Notes under the pieces: model-generated | The model's input: the letters and a program-made list of their open reading frames with translations, nothing else | Databases searched by the model: none | Told to the model about the DNA's origin: nothing | In this document: piece by piece, positions 18,116 to 25,874 of the stretch | Position numbering within the stretch: the first letter of the stretch is position 1 | How the letters are laid out: each line of letters opens with the position of its first letter | Origin: an uncultured Bacteroidales bacterium | GTDB taxonomy: Bacteria > Bacteroidota > Bacteroidia > Bacteroidales > P3 | DNA length: 64,000 nucleotides | Reading direction: 5' to 3' | Assembly (NCBI GenBank): GCA_900314925.1 | Contig: OMXC01000009.1 | Span: 86,847 to 150,846, forward strand | Translations under genes and position numbers: made by a program

Positions 18116-18216
18116 CGGAGTCCCTACGGACCCCCTACGGCCCCCCTTCGGCCGTTCTTCAGTGGAAGGCCGTAGGATGGCCGAATAGGGGCCGTAGGGG
18201 GGGCGTAGGGACTCCG
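18116..18216. repeat. Dispersed hairpin repeat, copy 2
   Basis: Outer arms CGGAGTCCCTACG (18116-18128) and its complement (18204-18216) are perfect, as are inner arms CCCCCTACGGCCCC (18131-18144) and 18188-18201. The centre holds GTTCTTCAGTGGAA, the reverse complement of the half-core in copy 1. Confidence 0.9.
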
Positions 18217-18431
18217 GTGTGGAGAAACGGGGGCGGGATGTGAAATAATGTGGAAAATGAGTGTGAAAATTGCTGAAACTGGGTGTCTGCAAGGCTTTTT
18301 TGTAGGGCGGATGCGTTACGACGGTGAAAAATAAGTGCTTGTTTATCTGTTTTTTGTAAAATATTTTTCGGAAAAATGCGCATGAATGGAAAATAATTCG
18401 TAATATTGCAAATTAATTATAGGCATGTAAT

Positions 18432-19445
18432 ATGACTGAAATGAAGTTGAAAAAGAAGCTAAAGTGCGCGCTGTTTGGCTTGGTGCTGCTGGCATCGGGA
18501 ACGGCTGGGGCACAGGATGTTGGCTTCTCTCAGTTTTACGCCAACCCGCTCTACCTCAACCCCGCTTTTGCCGGTACCGCCGTTGCTCCGCGCATATCCC
18601 TCACATACCGCGGCCAATGGCCAGGTTTGGTTAGCGCTTTCACCACAGTGTCAGCGTCATACGACCAGTATGTCCCTGACTTGCATGGCGGCCTCGGTGT
18701 CATTGTGATGACAGACCGTGTGGGCGACCATGGCGCACTCTCCACTAACTCGTTGGGCGCCATGTATGCTTTCAACTTCCGCGTTTCGCGTACGGTGAAC
18801 ATCAGCGCCGGCCTTCAGGTGTCGGTGATGAACACCAATCTGCGCTGGGACGAGAACCTGCGCTTCCCCGAGCAGATACACCCCGAATACGGCTTTATCT
18901 TCCAGAACAATGTGCAGCCGCCCGACAAGACCAGCAAATGGGCTGTCGACTTCAGCGCCGGTGCCGTAGCCTACGGCAGCAAGTGGTATGCCGGTGTGGC
19001 AGCCGCTCACCTGACGCAGCCCAATGTCGCTTTTTACTCGGAATCGCCTCTGCCCATGAAGTTTACCGTCCATGCCGGCGGTCTTATCAACGTCTCTGAA
19101 GAGGAGCGCCGCCAGTCGTCGCTGGGCTTCGGTTCGCCGATTATTTCACCCAACATCGTCTACCAGATGCAGGGTGGCATGCATTATTTCAACTACGGTG
19201 TTTACCTCGACTGGATGCCCTTCCTGGTTGGTGTGTGGTTCCGCAACGGCATCGAGAATGCCGACGCCTTCATCTTCCAGGTCGGCGTGCAGCAGGACTA
19301 CTTCAAGGTCGGCTACAGCTACGACGTGACCGTCAGCAAGTTGGCCAACAGCACGGCAGGTGCGCACGAGGTGTCGCTTGGCGTGATGCTGCCGGTGCCC
19401 GAGCAGAAGAAGAAAGTGCGCGCCATACGCTGCCCGTCCTTCTAA
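18432..19445 (+). CDS. Type IX secretion membrane protein, PorP/SprF family
   Basis: A 337-residue outer-membrane protein with signal peptide (cut near AGA-QD, residue 27). DVGFSQFYANPLYLNPAFAG is the family signature of PorP/SprF, barrel proteins of the type IX secretion and gliding apparatus that anchor ring or surface components. The C-terminus is beta-rich (QQDYFKVGYSYDVTVSKL). Paralogues often pair with secreted partners. Here the next gene encodes a GldJ-like lipoprotein, but porL, porM and porN do not follow, so this is not the porPKLMN operon. A second ATG three codons in (18441) could be the start. Confidence 0.93.
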   Translation: MTEMKLKKKLKCALFGLVLLASGTAGAQDVGFSQFYANPLYLNPAFAGTAVAPRISLTYRGQWPGLVSAFTTVSASYDQYVPDLHGGLGVIVMTDRVGDHGALSTNSLGAMYAFNFRVSRTVNISAGLQVSVMNTNLRWDENLRFPEQIHPEYGFIFQNNVQPPDKTSKWAVDFSAGAVAYGSKWYAGVAAAHLTQPNVAFYSESPLPMKFTVHAGGLINVSEEERRQSSLGFGSPIISPNIVYQMQGGMHYFNYGVYLDWMPFLVGVWFRNGIENADAFIFQVGVQQDYFKVGYSYDVTVSKLANSTAGAHEVSLGVMLPVPEQKKKVRAIRCPSF

Positions 19446-19558
19446 GGCCGGCGGTGCCGTAAGGGGGCGCGGCGTATGTTAAATAAAATTAATGATGAAA
19501 CAAAAACGCAGTTGTTGCGTTACAAAGTGATAGAAACGAATAATACAAAAGATAGAAT

Positions 19559-21145
19559 ATGAAGATTGTCAGATTTTCATTCATGGCCGTTGCAGCGCTG
19601 ATGCTGCTGGCCTCGTGCGGCAACAAGGCCGGCCGTTCAAGCACGACTGGTTGGGACTACAACAACCCCGAATGGGGCGGCTTCGAAGTCTCCAATGAAG
19701 GCGAGCAGGGCACAGCCCCAGGCCTGGTGTTCATAGAGGGTGGCTCCTTCGTCATGGGCCACGTCACCGAAGACACCCGCTACAAATGGGACAATGTCGC
19801 CCATACCGTCACCGTGTCGTCGTTCTACATCGACGAGTGCGAGGTGAACAACAGGCAGTACCGCGAGTTCGTCTACTGGATGAACCGTGCCTACGGCGAG
19901 GAATACAGCGAGAAGGTGCGCGCCATCTATCCCGACACTGCCGCTTGGCGCGACAGGCTGGCATGGCGTGAGAGCTTCGTGGAGCATTACTTCCAGAGCC
20001 CGTCTTACGACGAGTATCCCGTCGTCGGCGTCAGCTGGGAGCAGGCCACCAAGTTCTGCACCTGGCGTACCGACCGTCTGAACGAGAAGGTCCTTGTCGA
20101 CCGCGGCATCCTGATGCTCGACCAGGAGAATATCGGTTCCAATGCTTTCCAGACCGACGTCTATCTTGCCGGACGCTATGAGGGCGAGACCCGCCAGGGC
20201 CTTGAGGACCTCAACCCCTCCGCCGGTGGCGAGGAGCGTCAGGTGCGCAAGACCGATGGTATCCTGTACCCCTACTACCGACTGCCGACAGAGGCCGAGT
20301 GGGAGTTCGCCGCCCTTGGTCTGATAGGCAACACCTACGACGAGCGCGTCGTGGAGCACAAGACTTACCCCTGGGCAGGCCAGAGCCTCCGCTCAGCCAA
20401 CAAGAAATACTACGGTCAGTTCCTGGCCAACTTCAAGCGTTCGCGCGGCGACGCCATGGGTATTGCCGGCAACCTGAACGACGGCTGGGACTACACCTGC
20501 CCCGTGAAGTGGTACTTCCCCAACGACTACGGCCTGTACAACATGGCTGGCAATGTCAGCGAATGGTGCATGGACGTCTATCGTAAGGTCGTCAACCCCC
20601 GTGGTGGCGAGGATGTGGATCCGTTCCGCGGCAACATCTACCGCACTTACGATGTCGACGAAGACGGTGAGGTGCTCATCGGCGAAGACGGCATGATAGC
20701 CTACAAAGAGGCTCCTGCCGACTATAACCGCCGCAACTACCGCCAGGCCAACAACGTGAACTATCTCGACGGTGACCGTGCTTCCAACCTCGGCACTGAC
20801 GGCTGGCAGCCTGCCAATGCTGGCGACGGTGAAGGTGAAGAAGACGCCGAAGAGGCTGGCTATGAGGAAGAGGAAAGCGAAAGCGAAGACGAGGAGTCTG
20901 TCGATGCCGTGAGCGAAGACGACATGTGGACAAACAACATGTATCGCCGCAAATCCGACAACCAGAAAGAGGCGCCCAGCTCGTCGATGGTGAACAACAA
21001 GGTTCGCGTCGTCAAGGGCGGCAGCTGGAGAGACCGCGCCTACTACCTGCAGTCGAGCACCCGTCGCTTCTACGACCAGGACAAGGGAACCGCCTGGATT
21101 GGTTTCCGCTGCGCCATGGACCGTCTCGGCTCGCGCACCAAGTAA
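19559..21145 (+). CDS. GldJ-like lipoprotein with formylglycine-generating-enzyme fold
   Basis: A 528-residue lipoprotein (lipobox LLASC, C20) with the SUMF1 fold found in GldJ and GldK/PorK of type IX secretion and gliding machines. WDYNNPEWGGFE followed by APGLVFIEGGSFVMG fits GldJ better than GldK, whose start usually reads PxGMVFI. Other fold marks are VNNRQYREFVYWM, VVGVSWEQATKFC, YRLPTEAEWEFAA, NMAGNVSEWCMD and KGGSWRD. An acidic low-complexity insert occupies about residues 418-458. As in other GldJ/K proteins a structural, non-catalytic role is expected. It follows porP by 113 bases and ends in a strong terminator. Confidence 0.85.
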   Translation: MKIVRFSFMAVAALMLLASCGNKAGRSSTTGWDYNNPEWGGFEVSNEGEQGTAPGLVFIEGGSFVMGHVTEDTRYKWDNVAHTVTVSSFYIDECEVNNRQYREFVYWMNRAYGEEYSEKVRAIYPDTAAWRDRLAWRESFVEHYFQSPSYDEYPVVGVSWEQATKFCTWRTDRLNEKVLVDRGILMLDQENIGSNAFQTDVYLAGRYEGETRQGLEDLNPSAGGEERQVRKTDGILYPYYRLPTEAEWEFAALGLIGNTYDERVVEHKTYPWAGQSLRSANKKYYGQFLANFKRSRGDAMGIAGNLNDGWDYTCPVKWYFPNDYGLYNMAGNVSEWCMDVYRKVVNPRGGEDVDPFRGNIYRTYDVDEDGEVLIGEDGMIAYKEAPADYNRRNYRQANNVNYLDGDRASNLGTDGWQPANAGDGEGEEDAEEAGYEEEESESEDEESVDAVSEDDMWTNNMYRRKSDNQKEAPSSSMVNNKVRVVKGGSWRDRAYYLQSSTRRFYDQDKGTAWIGFRCAMDRLGSRTK

Positions 21146-21175
21146 AGGAACGTAATGATTGCTGAAAAATAAAAG

Positions 21176-21214
21176 GGACGGCTTCTAAGGCTTTATTAGA
21201 AGCCGTCCGTTTTT
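21176..21214 (+). terminator. Rho-independent terminator
   Basis: GGACGGCTTCTAA (21176-21188) pairs perfectly with 21196-21208 around a 7-base loop and is followed by GTTTTT. It closes the porP-gldJ unit, and the next gene starts 5 bases later. Confidence 0.9.
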
Positions 21215-21218
21215 GTGA

Positions 21219-22733
21219 ATGAAGACAAAGGGCGTCATAATACTACTGCTGTCGCTGATGGGTGTGGCCACCGCCGCCCGGTCGCAGAAGCTGATAGAGT
21301 ACACATCGGGCATGGGGTCGCGCGACCCGCAGCGGCCTTCGGTGTGGATATTGTACAAGGATGTCGTGGCAACGCATGAGGGCATGACCCTTTATGCCGA
21401 CTCGGCGCACTACGACACCGAGCTCAACAGCTTCACGGCTTTCCGCGACATCGTGATCAGGCTCAGCGACACTACCACCATCTATGGTGACCGGCTCTTC
21501 TACGACGGCAACACACGCGTGATAGACATCTGGGCCGACACTGTGGTGCTTATTGATGGGGGGAATGTGTTGAGAGCCAACCATCTGACGTATGAACGCA
21601 ACACCTCGACGGCATACTACAACGAGTGGGGGCACGGCACCAGCGCCGACCGCACCCTCGACAGCCGCAAGGGGCAGTACAACTCAGCAATCAAGGTGTT
21701 CTACATCTACGACGATGTGCAGCTTACCGACTCCACGATGCGGCTTGTTACCGACACGCTGGTGTACACCACCGACGACCAGGTGGCCCATTTCCGCAGC
21801 GCCACGCATATCTACAGCGACTCGTCGCTTATTTACAGTGAGCTTGGCGACTATAACACCGACACCCGTTTTGCCAGTTCGTACCATGCCTCGCATGTTG
21901 AGAACCAGGGCCACATGATTGACAGCGATACGCTGTACTACGATGAGGTGGCCGAATTCGGCAGGGCCTACGGCAATGTGAAAATCAAGGACACTGACAA
22001 CGACATCACCTGTTCGGGGCGCTACGGCGAGACGCACCGCAAGCGCCGCTACTCCTATGTCACCGACAGCGCCCATGTGCTTTTCGTCGACGCCGGCGAT
22101 TCGCTTTTCCTGCATGGCGACACCGTGTACCTCACCACCGATACTGCCAACCGCCTGTCTACCGTCAGGGCAAACCACCATGTGAAAGTCTACCGTCGCG
22201 ACGCCCAGGCCAAGTGCGACTCGGCGTTCTACAACGCCGCGGATTCGGTGCTCACGCTCTACAGTGACCCTGTGGTGTGGTATGAGCACTACCAGTGCAC
22301 AGCCGACACCATCGAGCTGCACCACGATACCTCCGGAGTGAGGATAGTATACCTGAGAACCAACTGCTTCGCTGTGGAGCAGGTGGACCTCAATAAGTTC
22401 AACCAGCTGAAAGGTCGCCAGGGTATTGTGTATTTCCGCAACGGTGAACCGCTCTATGCCGACATACTGAGCAACGCCCAGATGGTGTACTACATCACGG
22501 ACGACGGACCTGACGGCAAACCACAGCTTGTGGGCGCCAATGTCGGTGTGGGCACGGATATGCGCATCTATTTCGACACCACGCACGCTGCGTCGCGTGT
22601 GGTGACATACGACAAACCTGACATGCAGACCTATCCGGTCATGGATCTCCCCCAAGAGATGCAGCGTCTGCCCGACTTCCGATGGCTTACGGCCCGCAGG
22701 CCCCGGTCGCCTGAGGATGTCTTCAGGTGGTGA
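21219..22733 (+). CDS. OstA-like protein (LptA/OstA-like beta-jellyroll)
   Basis: A 504-residue exported protein (signal peptide through GVATAARS). It consists of short jellyroll-type repeats such as GMTLYADSAHYDTELNSFTA, GDRLFYDGNTRVIDIWADTV, IDSDTLYYDEVAEFGRAYG and ITCSGRYGETH, typical of OstA-like proteins in which LptA-type strands bind lipopolysaccharide on its way to the outer membrane. The length exceeds that of LptA (about 185), as usual for the Bacteroidota version. A role in LPS or lipid transport is inferred from family only. It starts directly after a terminator, so its promoter may lie inside or before that hairpin. Confidence 0.85.
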   Translation: MKTKGVIILLLSLMGVATAARSQKLIEYTSGMGSRDPQRPSVWILYKDVVATHEGMTLYADSAHYDTELNSFTAFRDIVIRLSDTTTIYGDRLFYDGNTRVIDIWADTVVLIDGGNVLRANHLTYERNTSTAYYNEWGHGTSADRTLDSRKGQYNSAIKVFYIYDDVQLTDSTMRLVTDTLVYTTDDQVAHFRSATHIYSDSSLIYSELGDYNTDTRFASSYHASHVENQGHMIDSDTLYYDEVAEFGRAYGNVKIKDTDNDITCSGRYGETHRKRRYSYVTDSAHVLFVDAGDSLFLHGDTVYLTTDTANRLSTVRANHHVKVYRRDAQAKCDSAFYNAADSVLTLYSDPVVWYEHYQCTADTIELHHDTSGVRIVYLRTNCFAVEQVDLNKFNQLKGRQGIVYFRNGEPLYADILSNAQMVYYITDDGPDGKPQLVGANVGVGTDMRIYFDTTHAASRVVTYDKPDMQTYPVMDLPQEMQRLPDFRWLTARRPRSPEDVFRW

Positions 22734-22752
22734 ATGATGACAATGGGTTAAG

Positions 22753-22783
22753 TGTCATTTTGTCACCATGTGACAATATGTCA
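22753..22783. promoter_or_regulatory. Candidate heat-shock operator upstream of grpE-dnaJ
   Basis: Overlapping TGTCA/TGACA palindromes are packed into 31 bases: TTGTCAC-CAT-GTGACAA (22760-22776, perfect 7-bp arms) and TGACA-ATA-TGTCA (22771-22783, perfect), preceded by a direct TGTCA repeat (22753-22765). The position, 60 bases before grpE, suggests a regulator site. The regulator is not known to me. Confidence 0.5.
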
Positions 22784-22842
22784 GTCAAGACTGCCGTGGC
22801 AGCCTTTTTGTATTATATAGCTGTAAAAACCAATAAAACGAC

Positions 22843-23406
22843 ATGAGCAAAAAAGAACATAATACCGCAGAGGCGGAAGAGAAAAAAGAACAGGAACAGA
22901 ATCTGGAACAGCCTGTAGAACAGGTTGAAGGGCAAGAAGAAGAGAATGCCGCCGAGGCTGCTGAGACCACTGAAGCCGACAAGGTACAGGAGCTTGGCGA
23001 AAAGTTGGCGGCGCTGAACGACAAGTATCTGCGCCTGTATTCCGAGTATGAGAACTATCGTAAGCGTACCGCTCAGGAGAAAGCCGACCTGCTGCTCAAC
23101 GGCAGCCGCGAGATGATGAAAGCCGTGCTGCCTGTTATCGACGACTTTGAGCGTGCGCTGGCAGCTACCGCCAACGAAGAGGGCGTGAGGCTGATATACA
23201 ACAAGATGATGAAAATACTCGAGCAGAAAGGCCTTAAGGCCATGGAGGTGAAGGGGGAGAAGTTTGACGAGAACCTGCACGAGGCTATCACACGAATCCC
23301 CGCTGCCGCCGAAGAGCAGAAGGGAACCGTCGTCGATGTGGTGGAGAAAGGCTACTACCTCAACGACAAGGTGCTGCGCTATGCCAAGGTGGTGGTGGCG
23401 TTTTAA
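22843..23406 (+). CDS. grpE: Nucleotide exchange factor GrpE
   Basis: A 187-residue GrpE, the exchange factor that releases ADP from DnaK. The first 50 residues are acidic and glutamate-rich, followed by the long dimer helix (LNDKYLRLYSEYENYRKRTA), the core ARGE-like motif VLPVIDDFERAL, and the C-terminal beta wing (HEAITRIPAAAEEQKGTVVD, EKGYYLNDKVLRYAKVVV). It heads a chaperone pair with dnaJ 39 bases downstream; dnaK is not in the window. Regulation by the palindromes just upstream is likely. Confidence 0.96.
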   Translation: MSKKEHNTAEAEEKKEQEQNLEQPVEQVEGQEEENAAEAAETTEADKVQELGEKLAALNDKYLRLYSEYENYRKRTAQEKADLLLNGSREMMKAVLPVIDDFERALAATANEEGVRLIYNKMMKILEQKGLKAMEVKGEKFDENLHEAITRIPAAAEEQKGTVVDVVEKGYYLNDKVLRYAKVVVAF

Positions 23407-23445
23407 TTGTAAGGATTAAGAATTAAGAGTTAGGAGTATAGCGTT

Positions 23446-24594
23446 ATGGCAAAAAGAGATTACTATGAGGTGCTTGGTGTGGACAAGAATGCCACGCCCG
23501 AAGAATTGAAGAAGGCTTACCGCAAGCTGGCCTTGCAGTATCACCCTGACCGCAACCCTGGCGACAAGGAAGCCGAGGAGAAGTTCAAGGAGGCGGCAGA
23601 GGCATACGATGTGCTCAGCAATCCCGACAAGAAAGCCCGTTATGACCAGTTTGGCATGGCCGGCATGGATGGCGCTTATGGCCAGGGCGGCATGAATATG
23701 GACGACATATTCTCGCAGTTCGGCAGTATCTTCGGCGACCTGTTCGGCGGAGGCTTCCGTACCGGCTTCACCGGCTTCGGCGGCGGTGGCGCAGCACGTC
23801 GCGTGCTGCGTGGCAGCAACCTGCGCATCAAGGTGAAACTGACCCTTGAGGAGATAGATCGTGGATGCGAGAAAAAGATCAAGGTGAGCAAGTATGTGCC
23901 CTGCAAGACCTGTGGCGGCAGTGGTGCACGTGACGGCAAGACCGAGACCTGCCCTCATTGCCACGGCACCGGCGTGGTGACAGAGACCAAGCGCACCATG
24001 CTGGGCATGATGCAGACGCAGAGCGCCTGTCCGCAGTGCGGTGGCGAAGGCCGTATTGTGAAAGACAAATGCCACGACTGCCACGGCGACGGAATAGTGA
24101 AGAGCGACGAGATTATCACCATCAAGATACCCGCCGGAGTGCAGGACGGCATGCAGCTGGCTATGCAGGGGCAGGGCAATGCTGCGCCGCGTGGCGGCAT
24201 TGCCGGAGACTTGATAGTGCTTGTGGAGGAGGTGGAGCACGAGACGTTTGAGCGTCAGGACGCAAACCTCTATTACAACGCCTTCATAACATTCAGCGAC
24301 GCTGCTCTTGGAGCTTCGGTCGAGATACCGACCCTCAATGGCAAGGTAAAGATAAAAGTGGAGCCTGGCACGCCGTCGGGCCGTGTGGTGCGTCTGCGTG
24401 GCAAAGGTTTGCCGGTGCTCAACGGATATGGTCGCGGCGACTTGTTGGTATGCCTCAATGTATGGGTGCCTAAGACTCTTGACAAAGAAGAGAAGAAGAT
24501 ACTCGAAGGGTTGCAGAAACACGATAACTTCCAGCCGACCCCGACAAAGCAGGAGAAAGGTTTCTTTGACAAGATGAAGGAGATGTTCAACTGA
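23446..24594 (+). CDS. dnaJ: Chaperone DnaJ
   Basis: A 382-residue type I DnaJ co-chaperone that delivers clients to DnaK and stimulates its ATPase. The J domain carries HPD at residues 33-35 ([10 protein letters not shown]). A Gly/Phe-rich linker follows ([16 protein letters not shown]), then the zinc domain with [24 protein letters not shown] and CHDCHGDG, and the C-terminal substrate domains. The 23407-23445 spacer to grpE consists partly of a period-8 repeat. Its stop TGA shares one base with the ATG of the DUF2851 gene. Confidence 0.97.
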   Translation: MAKRDYYEVLGVDKNATPEELKKAYRKLALQYHPDRNPGDKEAEEKFKEAAEAYDVLSNPDKKARYDQFGMAGMDGAYGQGGMNMDDIFSQFGSIFGDLFGGGFRTGFTGFGGGGAARRVLRGSNLRIKVKLTLEEIDRGCEKKIKVSKYVPCKTCGGSGARDGKTETCPHCHGTGVVTETKRTMLGMMQTQSACPQCGGEGRIVKDKCHDCHGDGIVKSDEIITIKIPAGVQDGMQLAMQGQGNAAPRGGIAGDLIVLVEEVEHETFERQDANLYYNAFITFSDAALGASVEIPTLNGKVKIKVEPGTPSGRVVRLRGKGLPVLNGYGRGDLLVCLNVWVPKTLDKEEKKILEGLQKHDNFQPTPTKQEKGFFDKMKEMFN

Positions 24595-25874
24595 TGACGG
24601 AAGCGTTCTTGCAGTACGTGTGGCAGCATCAGTTGCTCGACCACGAGCTGACCACCGTTGATGGCCAGCCTGTTGTCGTATTGCGTGCTGGTGAGCTGAA
24701 CCAGGATGCAGGACCAGACTTCTTCAATGCAAGGGTTCGTGTTGGCGGTGTGGAATGGGTTGGCAATGTGGAGGTTCATATACATACGTCAGACTGGGAC
24801 GTACACCGTCATACGCAGGATGAAGCATACAACAATATTGTGCTTCACGTTGTCTATGAGCACGACACTGAAATAGTGCTTCAGAGCGGACGTGTGCCCC
24901 CTACGGTTGAACTGAAGAATTATCTGCCGCCTGCTGTGGTGTCCAACTACGAGGCGTTGATGACCCCCGACGACAATAATAGTGTCCCGTGCGGGAGAAG
25001 AGTAGGGGAGGTGCCGCAGTTCCTGGTGAAGTCTTTCCTTGACAGGCTGCTGGCAGAGCGCATTATGGCTAAGACCGATACGGTGCGCCGTCTGCTTGAA
25101 GAGAGTCATGGCGGTTGGGAACAGACCTGTTATTGGCTTATGGCCCGTTACTTCGGGAGCAAAGTCAATGCGCTGCCTTTCGAGATGTTGGCCAAGGCCA
25201 CCGACCAGCGGCTGTTGGCCAGATGGAAGGACAATCCAAGCAGGGTGGAGGCCGTTCTTATGGGGCAGGCCGGGCTGCTTGAAGGCTACTTTGAGGATGA
25301 ATATCCGCGTCTGTTGCAGAAAGATTATGAAGCGTTGAAGACAGGTACCGGCATGAAGCCGATGGGTGGCTATCTTTGGCGGTTTTACTGCCTGCGCCCG
25401 TCGAGTTTCCCCACGATACGTATCAGCCAGTTTGCCAAACTGCTGTCAACAACCTCCGGTCTTTTCTCTACACTGCTCGACATGCACGACACCAGGGAGA
25501 TGGTGAAGATGTTTGACCAAAGCGCTGCCGCATACTGGAACAACCATTATCGTTTTGACACTGCTACGGAAAAGCAGACGGTAAAGCATGTCGGTAAGAC
25601 GCAGGCACAGTTGCTCATTATCAATGCATGGGTACCGCTGTTGTTCCTTTACGGCACCGTACACGGGCAGGAGAAATACAAGGAGCAGGCGGTGGAGTTG
25701 CTGACACAATTGCCCGCCGAGGACAATGCTGTGATGCGCAAGTGGTGCCAGGTCGGGATAACACCCTGTAATGCAGCCGAAAGTCAAGCGTTGCTGCAGC
25801 TTGAAAACAACTATTGCAAAAGCCGCAAATGCTTAGAGTGCGGCATAGGCTTTCAAATACTAAAGCACAAATGA
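24594..25874 (+). CDS. DUF2851 family protein
   Basis: A 426-residue cytoplasmic protein conserved in Bacteroidota. The N-terminal FLQYVWQHQLLDHELTTVDG and GELNQDAGPDFFNARVRVGG with WVGNVEVHIHTSDW are the DUF2851 signature. The C-terminus has a cysteine cluster (CQVGITPCNAAES, NNYCKSRKCLECGIG) that could bind metal. Function unknown. It overlaps dnaJ by one base and murF-alr by four, so all three are probably translated from one message. Confidence 0.9.
   Translation: MTEAFLQYVWQHQLLDHELTTVDGQPVVVLRAGELNQDAGPDFFNARVRVGGVEWVGNVEVHIHTSDWDVHRHTQDEAYNNIVLHVVYEHDTEIVLQSGRVPPTVELKNYLPPAVVSNYEALMTPDDNNSVPCGRRVGEVPQFLVKSFLDRLLAERIMAKTDTVRRLLEESHGGWEQTCYWLMARYFGSKVNALPFEMLAKATDQRLLARWKDNPSRVEAVLMGQAGLLEGYFEDEYPRLLQKDYEALKTGTGMKPMGGYLWRFYCLRPSSFPTIRISQFAKLLSTTSGLFSTLLDMHDTREMVKMFDQSAAAYWNNHYRFDTATEKQTVKHVGKTQAQLLIINAWVPLLFLYGTVHGQEKYKEQAVELLTQLPAEDNAVMRKWCQVGITPCNAAESQALLQLENNYCKSRKCLECGIGFQILKHK

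Larger units (their letters stand above)
18008..18431. other. Divergent intergenic region
   Basis: A 424-base spacer without a gene. It holds the promoter of the LemA-like gene, a long hairpin repeat (18116-18216) and AT-rich DNA before porP with a weak -7 element TAATATTG at 18401-18408. Confidence 0.6.

Noticed and set aside
18432..21145. The porPKLMN operon of type IX secretion
   Set aside because: After porP and the GldJ-like gene comes a terminator and an OstA-like gene; no porL, porM or porN.
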